Source of the DNA: Comamonas testosteroni
GTDB lineage: Bacteria; Pseudomonadota; Gammaproteobacteria; Burkholderiales; Burkholderiaceae_C
DNA: 64,000 nucleotides
Direction of reading: 5' to 3'
Assembly (NCBI RefSeq): GCF_030505195.1
Contig: NZ_CP129672.1
Location: 2,204,501-2,268,500 of the forward strand
Part shown: positions 54,092 through 62,378 of the stretch, in pieces
Position numbering within the stretch: position 1 is the stretch's first letter
Layout: the number at the start of each line of letters is the position of its first letter
Translations under genes and position numbers: made by a program
The notes under the pieces: model-generated
What the model saw: the letters and a program-made list of their open reading frames with translations, nothing else
Told to the model about the DNA's origin: nothing
Database searches by the model: none

Positions 54092-54126
54092 AACGCTTAT
54101 TCAGCAAACGCAAGCAGCTATCAAAA
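54092..54126 (+). repeat. Dispersed extragenic repeat, copy 10
   Basis: AACGCTTATTCAGCAAACGC then AAGCAGCTATCAAAA, near the centre of the composite inverted repeat. Confidence 0.78.
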
Positions 54127-54259
54127 GCACAAAGAAGCTATCCCGCACCCGATGTTGCCCCTTGTGCTCACGCCTGCGACGGCAGCCTCTTGGGGCGGGC
54201 GACTGCACCGTAGAGTGCAGACGCATCGTGCTCTGACGTACGGCAATGTGTCTGAACGG

Positions 54260-54445
54260 AGTGCTGCAAGCACGCAGTGAGTTTTGCCGTACAGCCACAA
54301 GAGGTTGACGGCGCAGGTTGCCCCGTAGCGCAGCGAAGGGGTCGTGGGCAGCAGGAGCCGGCTCTTTGCCTACTTTCTTGCAGAAGAAAGTAGGTCGGCT
54401 GGCGGGCCGAGACCCGCCTCCTGTCCGCCGGCAAGGGATGTCCCC
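54260..54445 (-). repeat. Composite repeat, minus-oriented copy
   Basis: Read on the minus strand: GGGTCTCGGCCCGCC, then CCTACTTTCTT-CTGC-AAGAAAGTAGG (a perfect 11-bp stem at 54369-54394), CTGCGCTACGGGGCAACCTGC, and TACGGCAAAACTCACTGCG. Matches the order of the plus copy. Confidence 0.7.
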
Positions 54446-54490
54446 GTAACAAAAAACTCAAGCCAAATCGGCCTTAGCGCAAGGCAGACC

Positions 54491-54511
54491 AAGCGCTGAC
54501 AGCTATCAAAA
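54491..54511 (+). repeat. Dispersed extragenic repeat, copy 11
   Basis: AAGCGCTGACAGCTATCAAAA: a clean core copy. Confidence 0.78.
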
Positions 54512-54570
54512 CAAGAAGGGCATGTGACCCAGCAAGAACCACATGCCCAATCAGCCTCAAACTCAGGCGC

Positions 54571-54592
54571 ACAAAGCGCCATCAGCTATCAA
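54571..54592 (+). repeat. Dispersed extragenic repeat, copy 12
   Basis: ACAAAGCGCCATCAGCTATCAA. Its end supplies the stop codon (TCA on the plus strand, TGA on the minus) of the MDR reductase gene. Confidence 0.72.
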
Positions 54593-55596
54593 TATTCGAG
54601 GCAGATCTTGCCGAAATGCCTGCCAGCGGCCTGGTGCTCGAAGGCCGCCACCATCTGCTCCAGCGGATAGCGGCTGTCGATCACGGGCTTCCAGCCGAAG
54701 TTCTCCAGCGCGCGCACCATGTCCTGCTGCTGCTCGCGGCTGCCGACGATCAGGCCCTTGAGGGTTTGCTGCTTGCGCATCATCTCCACCGTGGGCACGG
54801 CACCCGCAAAACCGGTCAGCACGCCGATCAGCGCGATATGGCCGCCGACGGCGCAGGCGCGAATCGACTGGGGCAAGGTGCCGGGGCCGCCGACCTCGAC
54901 CACGATGTCGGCACCGCGACCGCCGGTGGCGGCCAGCACGGCATCACCCCATTCGGGCTCGTCCTTGTAGTTGATCACCAGATCGGCCCCCAATGCCTTG
55001 AGCTGCTCGGCCTTGGCTGCGCTGGAGGTGGTGGCGATGACGGTGGCGCCCATGCTCTTGGCCATCTGCAGCGCAAAGATGGAGACGCCGCCCGTGCCCA
55101 GCACCAGCACGGTGTCGCCGGCCTTGAGATGCCCGTCCACCACCAGCGCGCGCCAGGCCGTGAGACCGGCCGTGGTCAACGTGGCGGCCTCGGCATGGCT
55201 CCAGCCCTTGGGGGCATGGGTAAAGCTGGTGGCGGGCAGGTTCACGAACTCGCGTGCAAAGCCGTCCACGCCGTCGCCGGGCACAAGCTGGAAGTCGGAG
55301 GGCACATGGCGGCCTGACAGCCATTGCGGAAAGAAGGTGGAGACCACGGCATCGCCCACGGCAAATTCCGTCACGCCTGCGCCCACGGCCGTGACCAGGC
55401 CGGCGCCGTCGGCCATGGGAATGCGGCCGTCAGCCGCCGCACCGGGACGGCGCACCACGCCCAGGTCGTGGTAGTTGAGCGAGCTGGCGTGAATGCGTAC
55501 CTGGATCTCGCCGGCGGCGGGTGCCGCAGGTGCAGGCAAGTCGACAAGCTGCAGGTGTTCGAAACCGCCGGGGGCGGCCAGTTGCATGACTTTCAT
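54589..55596 (-). CDS. Medium-chain (MDR) zinc-independent NAD(P)-dependent oxidoreductase
   Basis: A 335-residue quinone-oxidoreductase-like MDR protein: GroES-type N-terminal domain with SSLNYHDLGVVRR and ADGAGLVTAVGAGVTEFAVGD, then the NAD(P)-binding VLVLGTGGVSIFALQMAKSMGATVIATT near residue 175. The four-Cys structural zinc cluster is absent. It reduces alkenals, quinones or similar compounds. The ATG at 55596 lies 165 bases from a divergent HxlR regulator gene, probably its controller. Its stop codon lies inside a dispersed repeat copy. Confidence 0.9.
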   Translation of the reverse strand: MKVMQLAAPGGFEHLQLVDLPAPAAPAAGEIQVRIHASSLNYHDLGVVRRPGAAADGRIPMADGAGLVTAVGAGVTEFAVGDAVVSTFFPQWLSGRHVPSDFQLVPGDGVDGFAREFVNLPATSFTHAPKGWSHAEAATLTTAGLTAWRALVVDGHLKAGDTVLVLGTGGVSIFALQMAKSMGATVIATTSSAAKAEQLKALGADLVINYKDEPEWGDAVLAATGGRGADIVVEVGGPGTLPQSIRACAVGGHIALIGVLTGFAGAVPTVEMMRKQQTLKGLIVGSREQQQDMVRALENFGWKPVIDSRYPLEQMVAAFEHQAAGRHFGKICLEY

Positions 55597-55665
55597 GGAG
55601 TGCTCCTCAAGGGGGGTGAAACAGATGCTTTGCATGGTGCCGTCAATACACGCCAACCACCAGTA

Positions 55666-55681
55666 CCAACATATTTGTTGG
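55666..55681. promoter_or_regulatory. Candidate HxlR operator
   Basis: CCAACA-TATT-TGTTGG, a palindrome in the divergent space between the MDR reductase and HxlR genes, followed by a GTAGTATT stretch that could be a -10 region. Binding by the HxlR protein is inferred from position only. Confidence 0.5.
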
Positions 55682-55761
55682 GTAGTATTAAAAATGTAAG
55701 TAATGCATGGGCGCTGGCTGGCGCTACGATGCTTGCAGTCCAGAACTGCCCCGAGGTCCCC

Positions 55762-56160
55762 ATGAAACGTTTGAACAGCAAGAGCGGCTGCGCCGTGGAG
55801 GTGACGCTGTCCGTCATGGGTGGCACCTGGAAGCCCATCATCCTGTTCCACCTGCTGCACGGCAAAAAGCGCTTTGGCGAGTTGGGCCGCAGTATTGGCG
55901 GCATCACCCAGCGCATGCTGACGCTGCAGCTGCGCGAGCTGGAAGAAGCCGGCATTGTGGAGCGCACGGTGTATGCCGAAGTGCCGCCGCGCGTGGACTA
56001 TGAGCTGACCGCGCTTGGCCGCAGCCTGCAGCCGGTGCTGATTGCCATGCGCAACTGGGGCACCGAATACAGCAAGAGCTTTGCTGCGGCCGATCCCTTG
56101 CATGACGCAGATCAGAACAGCGCAAGCTGCCTGCCAGAATTGAAGCAAAAACAGGCTTGA
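55762..56160 (+). CDS. HxlR-family transcriptional regulator
   Basis: A 132-residue winged-helix regulator of the HxlR/YodB family. GCAVEVTLSVMGGTWKPIILFHLLHGKKRFGELGRSIGGITQRMLTLQLRELEEAGIV is characteristic, with the near-N-terminal Cys (residue 9) often used to sense quinones or electrophiles. A quinone-oxidoreductase-like gene lies divergently, which fits a quinone- or aldehyde-responsive unit. The ATG at 55762 is followed by KRLNSKSG. The stop overlaps the beginning of repeat copy 13. Confidence 0.92.
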   Translation: MKRLNSKSGCAVEVTLSVMGGTWKPIILFHLLHGKKRFGELGRSIGGITQRMLTLQLRELEEAGIVERTVYAEVPPRVDYELTALGRSLQPVLIAMRNWGTEYSKSFAAADPLHDADQNSASCLPELKQKQA

Positions 56161-56192
56161 ACGCTTACCCATCAAGCATTGATAGCTATCAA
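56160..56192 (+). repeat. Dispersed extragenic repeat, copy 13
   Basis: AACGCTTACCCATCAAGC then ATTGATAGCTATCAA, beginning at the HxlR stop codon and leading toward a terminator. Confidence 0.72.
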
Positions 56193-56210
56193 TTTAAATA
56201 GATCGACAGC

Positions 56211-56244
56211 AAAAAGCCCGCAGGCTGCAAAAGCCTGCGGGCTT
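56211..56244 (-). terminator. Terminator of the YcaC-like hydrolase gene
   Basis: A perfect 12-bp stem AAGCCCGCAGGC / GCCTGCGGGCTT with a seven-base loop, followed on the minus strand by several T residues. It may also stop HxlR readthrough. Confidence 0.85.
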
Positions 56245-56262
56245 GGGTCTGAAGCCCCGCGC

Positions 56263-56892
56263 TTACTTGCCGGCGGTCAGCGTGGTGTAGCTGTTGATCA
56301 GGTTGCGATAGTCGGGGATGTGGTTGGAGAAGAGAGTCCCCAGACCTTCAATGTCGTTGCGCCAGTCGCGGTGCAGCTCGCAGGCCGCGCCGAACCAGGT
56401 CATGAGCTGGGCGCCGGCCTGCTCCATGCGACTCCAGGCCGCCTGCTGGGTCATGCTGTTGAAGGTGCCCGAGGCATCGGCAATCACGAACACCTCGAAG
56501 CCTTCAGCCAGGGCCGACAGCACGGGGAAGGCCACGCAGACCTCGGTCACCACGCCGGCCACGATGAGCTGCTTCTTGCCCGTGGCCTTGACGGCCTTGA
56601 CGAAATCCTCGTTGTCCCAGGCATTGATCTGGCCCGGACGGGCGATATAGGGAGCTGTAGGGAATTTTGCCTTGAGTTCGGGCACCAGCGGGCCGTTGGG
56701 GCCGGTCTCGAAGCTGGTGGTCAGAATGGTGGGCAGTTTGAAGTACTCGGCCATGTCGGCCAGGGCCAGCACATTGTTCTTGAACTTGTCGGGGTCGATA
56801 TCGCGCACCAGGGACAGCAGACCGGTCTGGTGATCCACCAGCAGCACGGCGGCATTGTCTTTGTCGAGGCGAACGTAAGGCTTTTGGCTCAT
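56263..56892 (-). CDS. Isochorismatase-family hydrolase, YcaC-like
   Basis: A 209-residue cysteine hydrolase. The catalytic triad pattern is visible as Asp in AAVLLVDHQTGLLSLV near residue 20, and Cys in GVVTEVCVAFPVLSA near residue 118, with a Lys between them. It resembles YcaC, an octameric protein of unknown substrate. GAAGGAGAT precedes the ATG at 56892. It lies about 80 bases downstream of pirin 3 on the same strand, a pairing seen in other proteobacteria, under a divergent LysR. Confidence 0.9.
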   Translation of the reverse strand: MSQKPYVRLDKDNAAVLLVDHQTGLLSLVRDIDPDKFKNNVLALADMAEYFKLPTILTTSFETGPNGPLVPELKAKFPTAPYIARPGQINAWDNEDFVKAVKATGKKQLIVAGVVTEVCVAFPVLSALAEGFEVFVIADASGTFNSMTQQAAWSRMEQAGAQLMTWFGAACELHRDWRNDIEGLGTLFSNHIPDYRNLINSYTTLTAGK

Positions 56893-56973
56893 GGGAATCT
56901 CCTTCAAGAGTGGAGGGGGTGAAAGCCGGCGGGCTTGCCCGCCGGTGGGAAAACTCGATACCGTGCGACCTGC

Positions 56974-57882
56974 TCAGGCTGCTGCGCCATGGCGCTCGGC
57001 TGCCGCAATGCGGCCGAACTGGCCGCTGCGGAAGTCCTCCAGCGCCTGCTGGATTTCCTCGTCGCTGTTCATGACGAACGGGCCGTAGCCGACCACGGGC
57101 TCGTCAATCGGCTCGCCCGACAGCCACAGCAGCGTGACGTCGCTGTTAGCCTCCAGATGCACGCTGTCGGCCGCGCGGTCCATATGCACCAGCTGTCCGG
57201 CGCGGGCAATCTCCTGTCCGTTGACCAGCAGCGTGCCGTGCAGCACCACCAGCGCCAGCGTGTGGCCGGCCCGCGCCTGCAGCTCGGTGGAGGCTCCGGC
57301 GTTCAGCCGCACATCCCAGACATTGATGGGCGTGAAGGTCTTGGCCGGGCCGCGATAGGCGGGGCCCGTGCTGCCAAGGTAGTCCCCGGCAATGACACGC
57401 AAATGACCCGCACCGTCCGGCAGCGCGACCTGCGGGATGTCGGCGTTCAGCAGGGTCTGGTAGCCGGGGGCGGACATCTTGTCCCTGGCCGGCAGGTTGA
57501 CCCACAGTTGCACCATCTCCAGCGGTCCGCCGCTCTTGGCAAAGGCTTCGGAGTGGTACTCCTCGTGCAGGATGCCCGAGGCAGCCGTCATCCACTGCAC
57601 ATCGCCGGGGCCGATGGTGCCGCCGGCACCTGTGGAGTCGCGGTGGGCCACCTCACCCTCATAGACGATGGTCACGGTCTCGAAGCCCCGGTGCGGGTGC
57701 GTGCCCACGCCGCGCCGCGCCGTGGTGGGCGTGAAGCTCTGGGGACCGGCGTGATCGAGCAGCAAGAAAGGACTCAGGGCCTTGCCGTGGTCGCCATAGC
57801 TGAACAGCGAACGCACGGGAAAGCCATTGCCCACCCAGTGTGGACGGGGCGCTTCATAGACCCCCAGGATTTTCTTGAGCAT
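56974..57882 (-). CDS. Pirin-family protein 3
   Basis: A 302-residue pirin with the metal motifs GTHPHRGFETV (His-x-His) and GILHEEYHSE (His-x-Glu). The final segment ends VMNSDEEIQQALEDFRSGQFG, nearly the same as in pirin 2. AAGGAGA precedes the ATG at 57882. It forms a two-gene unit with the YcaC-like hydrolase and is divergent from LysR 4, which probably regulates it. Confidence 0.92.
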   Translation of the reverse strand: MLKKILGVYEAPRPHWVGNGFPVRSLFSYGDHGKALSPFLLLDHAGPQSFTPTTARRGVGTHPHRGFETVTIVYEGEVAHRDSTGAGGTIGPGDVQWMTAASGILHEEYHSEAFAKSGGPLEMVQLWVNLPARDKMSAPGYQTLLNADIPQVALPDGAGHLRVIAGDYLGSTGPAYRGPAKTFTPINVWDVRLNAGASTELQARAGHTLALVVLHGTLLVNGQEIARAGQLVHMDRAADSVHLEANSDVTLLWLSGEPIDEPVVGYGPFVMNSDEEIQQALEDFRSGQFGRIAAAERHGAAA

Positions 57883-58013
57883 GACATTTCTCCTTGCGGC
57901 AGGCCTGCAGTCCCGTTGGTCGCTGCAGGTGTTGAACATGGACAAAGTATGGATTTGGAACGATGACTTGAGTAGTCCACAATATTCAGCCTCAGAGTTC
58001 TATTTTTAAAACG

Positions 58014-58925
58014 ATGAAGCTGCCAGACCTCAATGAGCTGTACTACTTCGCCCAAGTGGTGGAGCACGGTGGATTCGCGCCCGCAGGCCGCGCCCTGGGG
58101 CTGCCCAAGTCCAAGCTCAGCCGCCGCGTGGCACTGCTGGAGGAGCGCCTGGGCGCGCAATTGCTGCTGCGTTCCACACGCAGCTTTGCCGTGACCGAGG
58201 TGGGCAAGCGCTATTACCAGCACTGCCGCGCCATGCTGACCGAGGCAGAGGCCGCCGAAGAGTCGGTGGCACTGGTGCATTCCGAGCCCTGCGGCAAGGT
58301 GCGCATGAGCTGCCCCGTGGCCTTGCTGGCCTCACGCGTGGGCCGCATGCTGGGCGAATTCATGCGCCAGTACCCGCGCGTGGAGCTGCAGGTGGACGAG
58401 ACCAACCGGCGCGTGGACGTGGTCGGCGAAGGACTGGATCTGGCCCTGCGCGTGCGCCCGCCGCCGCTGCAGGACAGCGATCTGGTGTTGCGCACGCTGG
58501 CCGAGCGCCGCCAATGCCTGGTGGCCGCCCCCGAGCTGCTGCGGCACCTGGGTCAGCCCGGCGGGCCCATGGATCTGTCGGACTGGCCCAGTCTGGACAT
58601 GGGCGGCGTGCAGGAAACCCACCGCTGGGTGCTGTACGGCCCCAACGCCGTGCGCGCCGAGGTCCGGCACCAGCCAAGGCTGGTGACGCAGTCCATGCTG
58701 GCGCTGCGCGACGCGGCCCTGCTGGGTGCCGGCGTGGTGCAGCTGCCCAATATGTTTGTGCGCGAGGAGCTGCGCAGCGGCACATTGGTGCAGGTGCTGC
58801 CGGGCTGGCAGCCGCGGCACGAGATCATCCACGCCGTCTACGCCTCGCGCCGTGGTCAGCTGCCCGCCGTGCGCGCGTTGCTCGACCATCTGGCCCAGTC
58901 CTTCAGGACCTTGTCGGAAGACTGA
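58014..58925 (+). CDS. LysR-family regulator 4
   Basis: A 303-residue LTTR. It starts MKLPDLNELYYFAQVVEHGGFAPAGRALGLPKSKLSRRVALLEERLGAQLL, the pattern of the pirin-associated LysR branch. The effector domain runs from about residue 92. It is divergent from pirin 3, with about 130 bases between, so activation of the pirin-hydrolase unit is likely; the inducer is unknown. Confidence 0.94.
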   Translation: MKLPDLNELYYFAQVVEHGGFAPAGRALGLPKSKLSRRVALLEERLGAQLLLRSTRSFAVTEVGKRYYQHCRAMLTEAEAAEESVALVHSEPCGKVRMSCPVALLASRVGRMLGEFMRQYPRVELQVDETNRRVDVVGEGLDLALRVRPPPLQDSDLVLRTLAERRQCLVAAPELLRHLGQPGGPMDLSDWPSLDMGGVQETHRWVLYGPNAVRAEVRHQPRLVTQSMLALRDAALLGAGVVQLPNMFVREELRSGTLVQVLPGWQPRHEIIHAVYASRRGQLPAVRALLDHLAQSFRTLSED

Positions 58926-58954
58926 GCATCAAAACGGCCTCCAGCAGTTGCTGG

Positions 58955-58977
58955 GCATGCGCTGTCAGCTATCGAAA
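58955..58977 (+). repeat. Dispersed extragenic repeat, copy 14
   Basis: GCATGCGCTGTCAGCTATCGAAA, 30 bases after the LysR 4 stop codon. Confidence 0.68.
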
Positions 58978-58991
58978 CGATAACTGCAGCA

Positions 58992-59477
58992 TCAGCCCAG
59001 AGCCGCCTGGATATCGTCCGCCAGCTTCTCGGGCTTGTCCTGGGGCGCGTAGCGGCGTATCACCTGTCCGTCGCGGCCCACGAGGAATTTGGTGAAATTC
59101 CATTTGATGGACTTGGTGCCCAGCACGCCCGGCGCTTCGGCGGTGAGCCAGCGGTACAGCGGATGCGCGCCATCGCCGTTGACCTCGATCTTGTGCATGA
59201 GCGGAAAACTCACGCCGAAGTTCAGCTCGCAAAAGCTCGCGATCTCGTCATCCGAGCCTTTTTCCTGGGCACCGAACTGGTTGCAGGGAAAGCCCAGCAC
59301 CACCAGGCCCCGGTCCGCATATTGCTCGTGCAGTGCCTGCAGCCCCTTGTACTGGGGCGTGAAGCCACAGGCACTGGCGGTATTCACGATCAGCAATACC
59401 TTGCCCTGGTACTGCGACAGAGGAACGCTGCGTCCCTGGATGTCGGTGGCTTCAAAGTCATAAACGCTGTCTGCCAT
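58992..59477 (-). CDS. Glutathione peroxidase
   Basis: A 161-residue thiol peroxidase of the GPx family. Catalytic Cys37 lies in NTASACGFTPQYKGL, with the partner Gln/Asn in GFPCNQFGAQE and the Trp in KWNFTKFLV, completing the active-site set. It reduces peroxides, in bacteria often via thioredoxin. The ATG at 59477 starts the family region. Convergent with LysR 4. Confidence 0.95.
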   Translation of the reverse strand: MADSVYDFEATDIQGRSVPLSQYQGKVLLIVNTASACGFTPQYKGLQALHEQYADRGLVVLGFPCNQFGAQEKGSDDEIASFCELNFGVSFPLMHKIEVNGDGAHPLYRWLTAEAPGVLGTKSIKWNFTKFLVGRDGQVIRRYAPQDKPEKLADDIQAALG

Positions 59478-59683
59478 GCTGCTCTCCCGCCAAAGTGAAG
59501 CCCCAAGCTTAAGGCAGTCGGCAAAACATCTCACCACTGGAAACAAGCCTGCACCGCCACGCCACGGAGACAATACCGGGGCTGCGACCATAGAAAAACC
59601 GATCCCCGCAAGCAGAGCGCCTGTTTTTTGGGCATTCTTCGCAGTCTTGCCTTCTTGCGGCCCTTGGCGGGCTGCCTTGCAAC

Positions 59684-62218
59684 GTGCGTTTGTCCTTGAA
59701 CGAATTGAAAGAAAAATGGGTGGCTCAGGCCACGGCTGCGTGGACGCGCGCTCGTGCCAGCACTGCCGGCCAGCGCATTGCGGCCCTGCCCTGGTGGCGT
59801 CGCTGGCCGACGCGGCGTGAATGGCTGTGGTTTGCCGCGGCCTTGCCGGCACTGTTTGTCGTCTATGTGCTGCTGCTGATTCCATTCACGCCCAGCATCA
59901 GCGACATCCGCAAGGCCAAGCTCGAGCAGCCTGCGCAGATCCTGAGTGCTGACGGCAAGCTGATCGGCGAGTTCAAGCGCAGCAACCGCCAGTGGGTGCC
60001 GCTGGAGCAGATTGCGCCTGCCGTGGTCAAGGCCCTCGTGGCCACCGAAGACCACCGCTTCTACGAGCACCATGGCATGGACTTGACGCGCACCGTGGGT
60101 TCGGCCATCCATACGCTGGGCGGCAATCCCCAGGGCGGCTCCACCATCACCCAGCAGCTGGCGCGCAATCTCTATCCCACGGAAATCGGCCGCGCCCGCA
60201 ATGTGAACCGCAAGCTCAAGGAGGCGATCACGGCCTTCAAGATCGAGGCGCTCTACACCAAGGACGAGATTCTCGAAACCTATCTGAACACCGTGCCCTT
60301 TCTCTACAACGCCTATGGCATAGAGATGGCGGCGCGCACCTATTTCGACAAGCCGGCGGCCAAGCTCACGGTGCTGGAAAGCGCCACGCTGGTGGGCATG
60401 CTCAAGGGCAATGCCTATTACAACCCGGTGATCAACCCCGACCGCGCCATTGCCCGGCGCAACACCGTGCTGAGCCAGATGGTCAAGCGCGGCGAGCTCA
60501 AGGACGAAGAGTTCGAGCGCCTCAAGAAACGCCCCATGCGTCTGGACTTCGAGCGCCAGGAGGAGCCCACGGGCATGGCGCCGCATTTTTCCCAGCAACT
60601 GCGCAAATGGCTGATCGCCTGGGCTGACAAGAACGACTACAACATCTATACGGACGGCCTGATCGTGCGCACCACGCTGGACTCGCGCCTGCAGAACTGG
60701 GCGCAGCAGGCAGTGAACCGCCAGATGCAAACGCTGCAGGGCATTGCCAACAGCAACTGGAGCCACCGCGACGGCTGGAGCGCCGACAACGCCCTGGTGC
60801 TGCAGCTGGTGCGCGAGACGGAGGCCTTTCGCAAGCTCGCCAGAAGTGGCAAGCCTTCCGATATCAGCGAAGAAGAAGCGCTCAAGAAGCTGCTGGCCGA
60901 CAAGGCCTTCATGAGGCAGCTGCGCGAGGACAAGACCCGCGTGCAGGCCGGCTTTCTGGCCATAGACCCGCGCACCTCGGCCGTACTGGCCTGGGTGGGC
61001 AGCCGCGACTATGCCCAGGATGCGTTTGACCATGTGGCGCAGGCGCGTCGCCAGCCCGGATCGACCTTCAAGCCCTTTGTGTATGGCGCGGCCCTGCAAC
61101 AAGGTGCCAAGCCAAGCGACACGCGCAAGGATGAGGAAGTGGAGATCAAGCTGCCCGGCGGCGAGGTCTGGCGTCCCAGCGATGCCGTGGCCCCCACGGG
61201 CATGCCCATCACGCTGACCGATGCGCTGGCCTATTCCAAGAACACCATCACCGCCGAGCTGGGCCAGGAAGTGGGCATGGACCGCGTCATCAAGCTGGCC
61301 CGCGGTCTGGGCGTGCGCCAGAGCCCGCTGGAGCCCGTGCCTTCGCTGGCGCTGGGCTCCAGCCCCGTCACGCTGCTGGAGATGGTCAACGCCTACGGCA
61401 GCATTGCCAACTCGGGCCGCTATATTCCGCCCCAGCTGGTCACCCGTATCGAGAATGCCGACGGCGAGCTGCTGGCCGAATTCATCCCGCCCAAGCCCGA
61501 TCAGGTCTGGGACGAGGAAGAGAACTACGGTCTGCTGGAGATGATGCGCGCCGTGATCGACAAGGGCACGGGCCGCGCCATTCGCAAGCAATACGGCATT
61601 CGAGCCGATGTGGCCGGCAAGACCGGCACCACCCAGGGCAATGCCGACGGCTGGTTCATCCTCATGCACCCGCAGATCGTGGCCGGTGCCTGGGCCGGCT
61701 TCAACGATGCGCGCATCACGCTCAGGAGCGACCAGTGGGGCCAGGGTTCACGCAGCGCCCTGCCCATGGTGGGCGACTTCATGTCGCGCGCCATGCGCAG
61801 CCCGCTGCTCAATGCAAAGGCCCGGTTCACCGAGCCCAACACCAGCCACTGGTGGAGCGATATGGTGGGCCGCCTGCGCGACAAGCTTCAGGAATGGAGC
61901 GGGCCCGCAGCTGAGGGCAGCGATCCCGATCGCACAACGCCGGCAGCTCCCGCTCATACAGCACCCAACAGGAGCAATGGCAGCGAGGTCGACATCATGG
62001 AGAGCACGCCCGCAGCGCCGCCTTCGGCCATGGGCCAACCCGCGCCAGCCGACAGCAGCGTCCAGCCACCCGATCTGGATAGCAGCCCTGGACTGGCTCC
62101 CGGCGAGATGGTGCCTGGGCCTGCACCAAGCAAAGCCCCCGCGCCCTCAAGCTGGAGCGATATAGGCACACCGCTGCCGCCAGCGGCACCACTGAATGCG
62201 CCGCAGGACAGCCAGTAG
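59684..62218 (+). CDS. Penicillin-binding protein 1A-type (class A) transglycosylase/transpeptidase
   Basis: An 844-residue bifunctional peptidoglycan synthase. One membrane anchor (about 48-70) is followed by the GT51 domain with EDHRFYEHHGMD (catalytic Glu122), then the transpeptidase with SxxK at Ser460-Lys463 (PGSTFKP), SKN at 518-520 and KTG at Lys646. The C-terminal 110 residues are Pro/Ala/Ser-rich and disordered. The start is a GTG at 59684, with no ATG before the anchor; a TTG at 59690 is an alternative. It follows the divergent glutathione peroxidase gene. Confidence 0.94.
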   Translation: MRLSLNELKEKWVAQATAAWTRARASTAGQRIAALPWWRRWPTRREWLWFAAALPALFVVYVLLLIPFTPSISDIRKAKLEQPAQILSADGKLIGEFKRSNRQWVPLEQIAPAVVKALVATEDHRFYEHHGMDLTRTVGSAIHTLGGNPQGGSTITQQLARNLYPTEIGRARNVNRKLKEAITAFKIEALYTKDEILETYLNTVPFLYNAYGIEMAARTYFDKPAAKLTVLESATLVGMLKGNAYYNPVINPDRAIARRNTVLSQMVKRGELKDEEFERLKKRPMRLDFERQEEPTGMAPHFSQQLRKWLIAWADKNDYNIYTDGLIVRTTLDSRLQNWAQQAVNRQMQTLQGIANSNWSHRDGWSADNALVLQLVRETEAFRKLARSGKPSDISEEEALKKLLADKAFMRQLREDKTRVQAGFLAIDPRTSAVLAWVGSRDYAQDAFDHVAQARRQPGSTFKPFVYGAALQQGAKPSDTRKDEEVEIKLPGGEVWRPSDAVAPTGMPITLTDALAYSKNTITAELGQEVGMDRVIKLARGLGVRQSPLEPVPSLALGSSPVTLLEMVNAYGSIANSGRYIPPQLVTRIENADGELLAEFIPPKPDQVWDEEENYGLLEMMRAVIDKGTGRAIRKQYGIRADVAGKTGTTQGNADGWFILMHPQIVAGAWAGFNDARITLRSDQWGQGSRSALPMVGDFMSRAMRSPLLNAKARFTEPNTSHWWSDMVGRLRDKLQEWSGPAAEGSDPDRTTPAAPAHTAPNRSNGSEVDIMESTPAAPPSAMGQPAPADSSVQPPDLDSSPGLAPGEMVPGPAPSKAPAPSSWSDIGTPLPPAAPLNAPQDSQ

Positions 62219-62281
62219 CGCAGTTTTCAGCCACATGCCCCACTGGGCTGTCGAATAACTGGTCCAATTGCGCACCGACAC

Positions 62282-62317
62282 CCGCCAGCAGGTCTCCCAC
62301 CAGGAGGCCGCTGGCGG
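62282..62317 (+). terminator. Possible terminator after the PBP gene
   Basis: CCGCCAGC and GCTGGCGG arms with an inner CTCC/GGAG pair, followed by ATTTGTTTT. A moderate hairpin between the PBP gene and putP; weak T run. Confidence 0.4.
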
Positions 62318-62378
62318 ATTTGTTTTCGCCGGGCATGAAACCCACATGCCGATAGCGCTGCGCCGACCCGGAGCCGAC

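Larger units (their letters stand above)
53698..54588. other. Repeat-filled gene desert
   Basis: About 890 bases with no believable gene. It contains dispersed repeat copies 9, 10, 11 and 12, and two inverted copies of a composite element (see separate entries). Small open frames here have the low-complexity look of non-coding GC-rich repeats. Confidence 0.7.

Noticed and set aside
59531..61669. 700-codon minus-strand frame opposite the penicillin-binding protein gene
   Set aside because: Antisense shadow of an intact class A PBP; no independent support.
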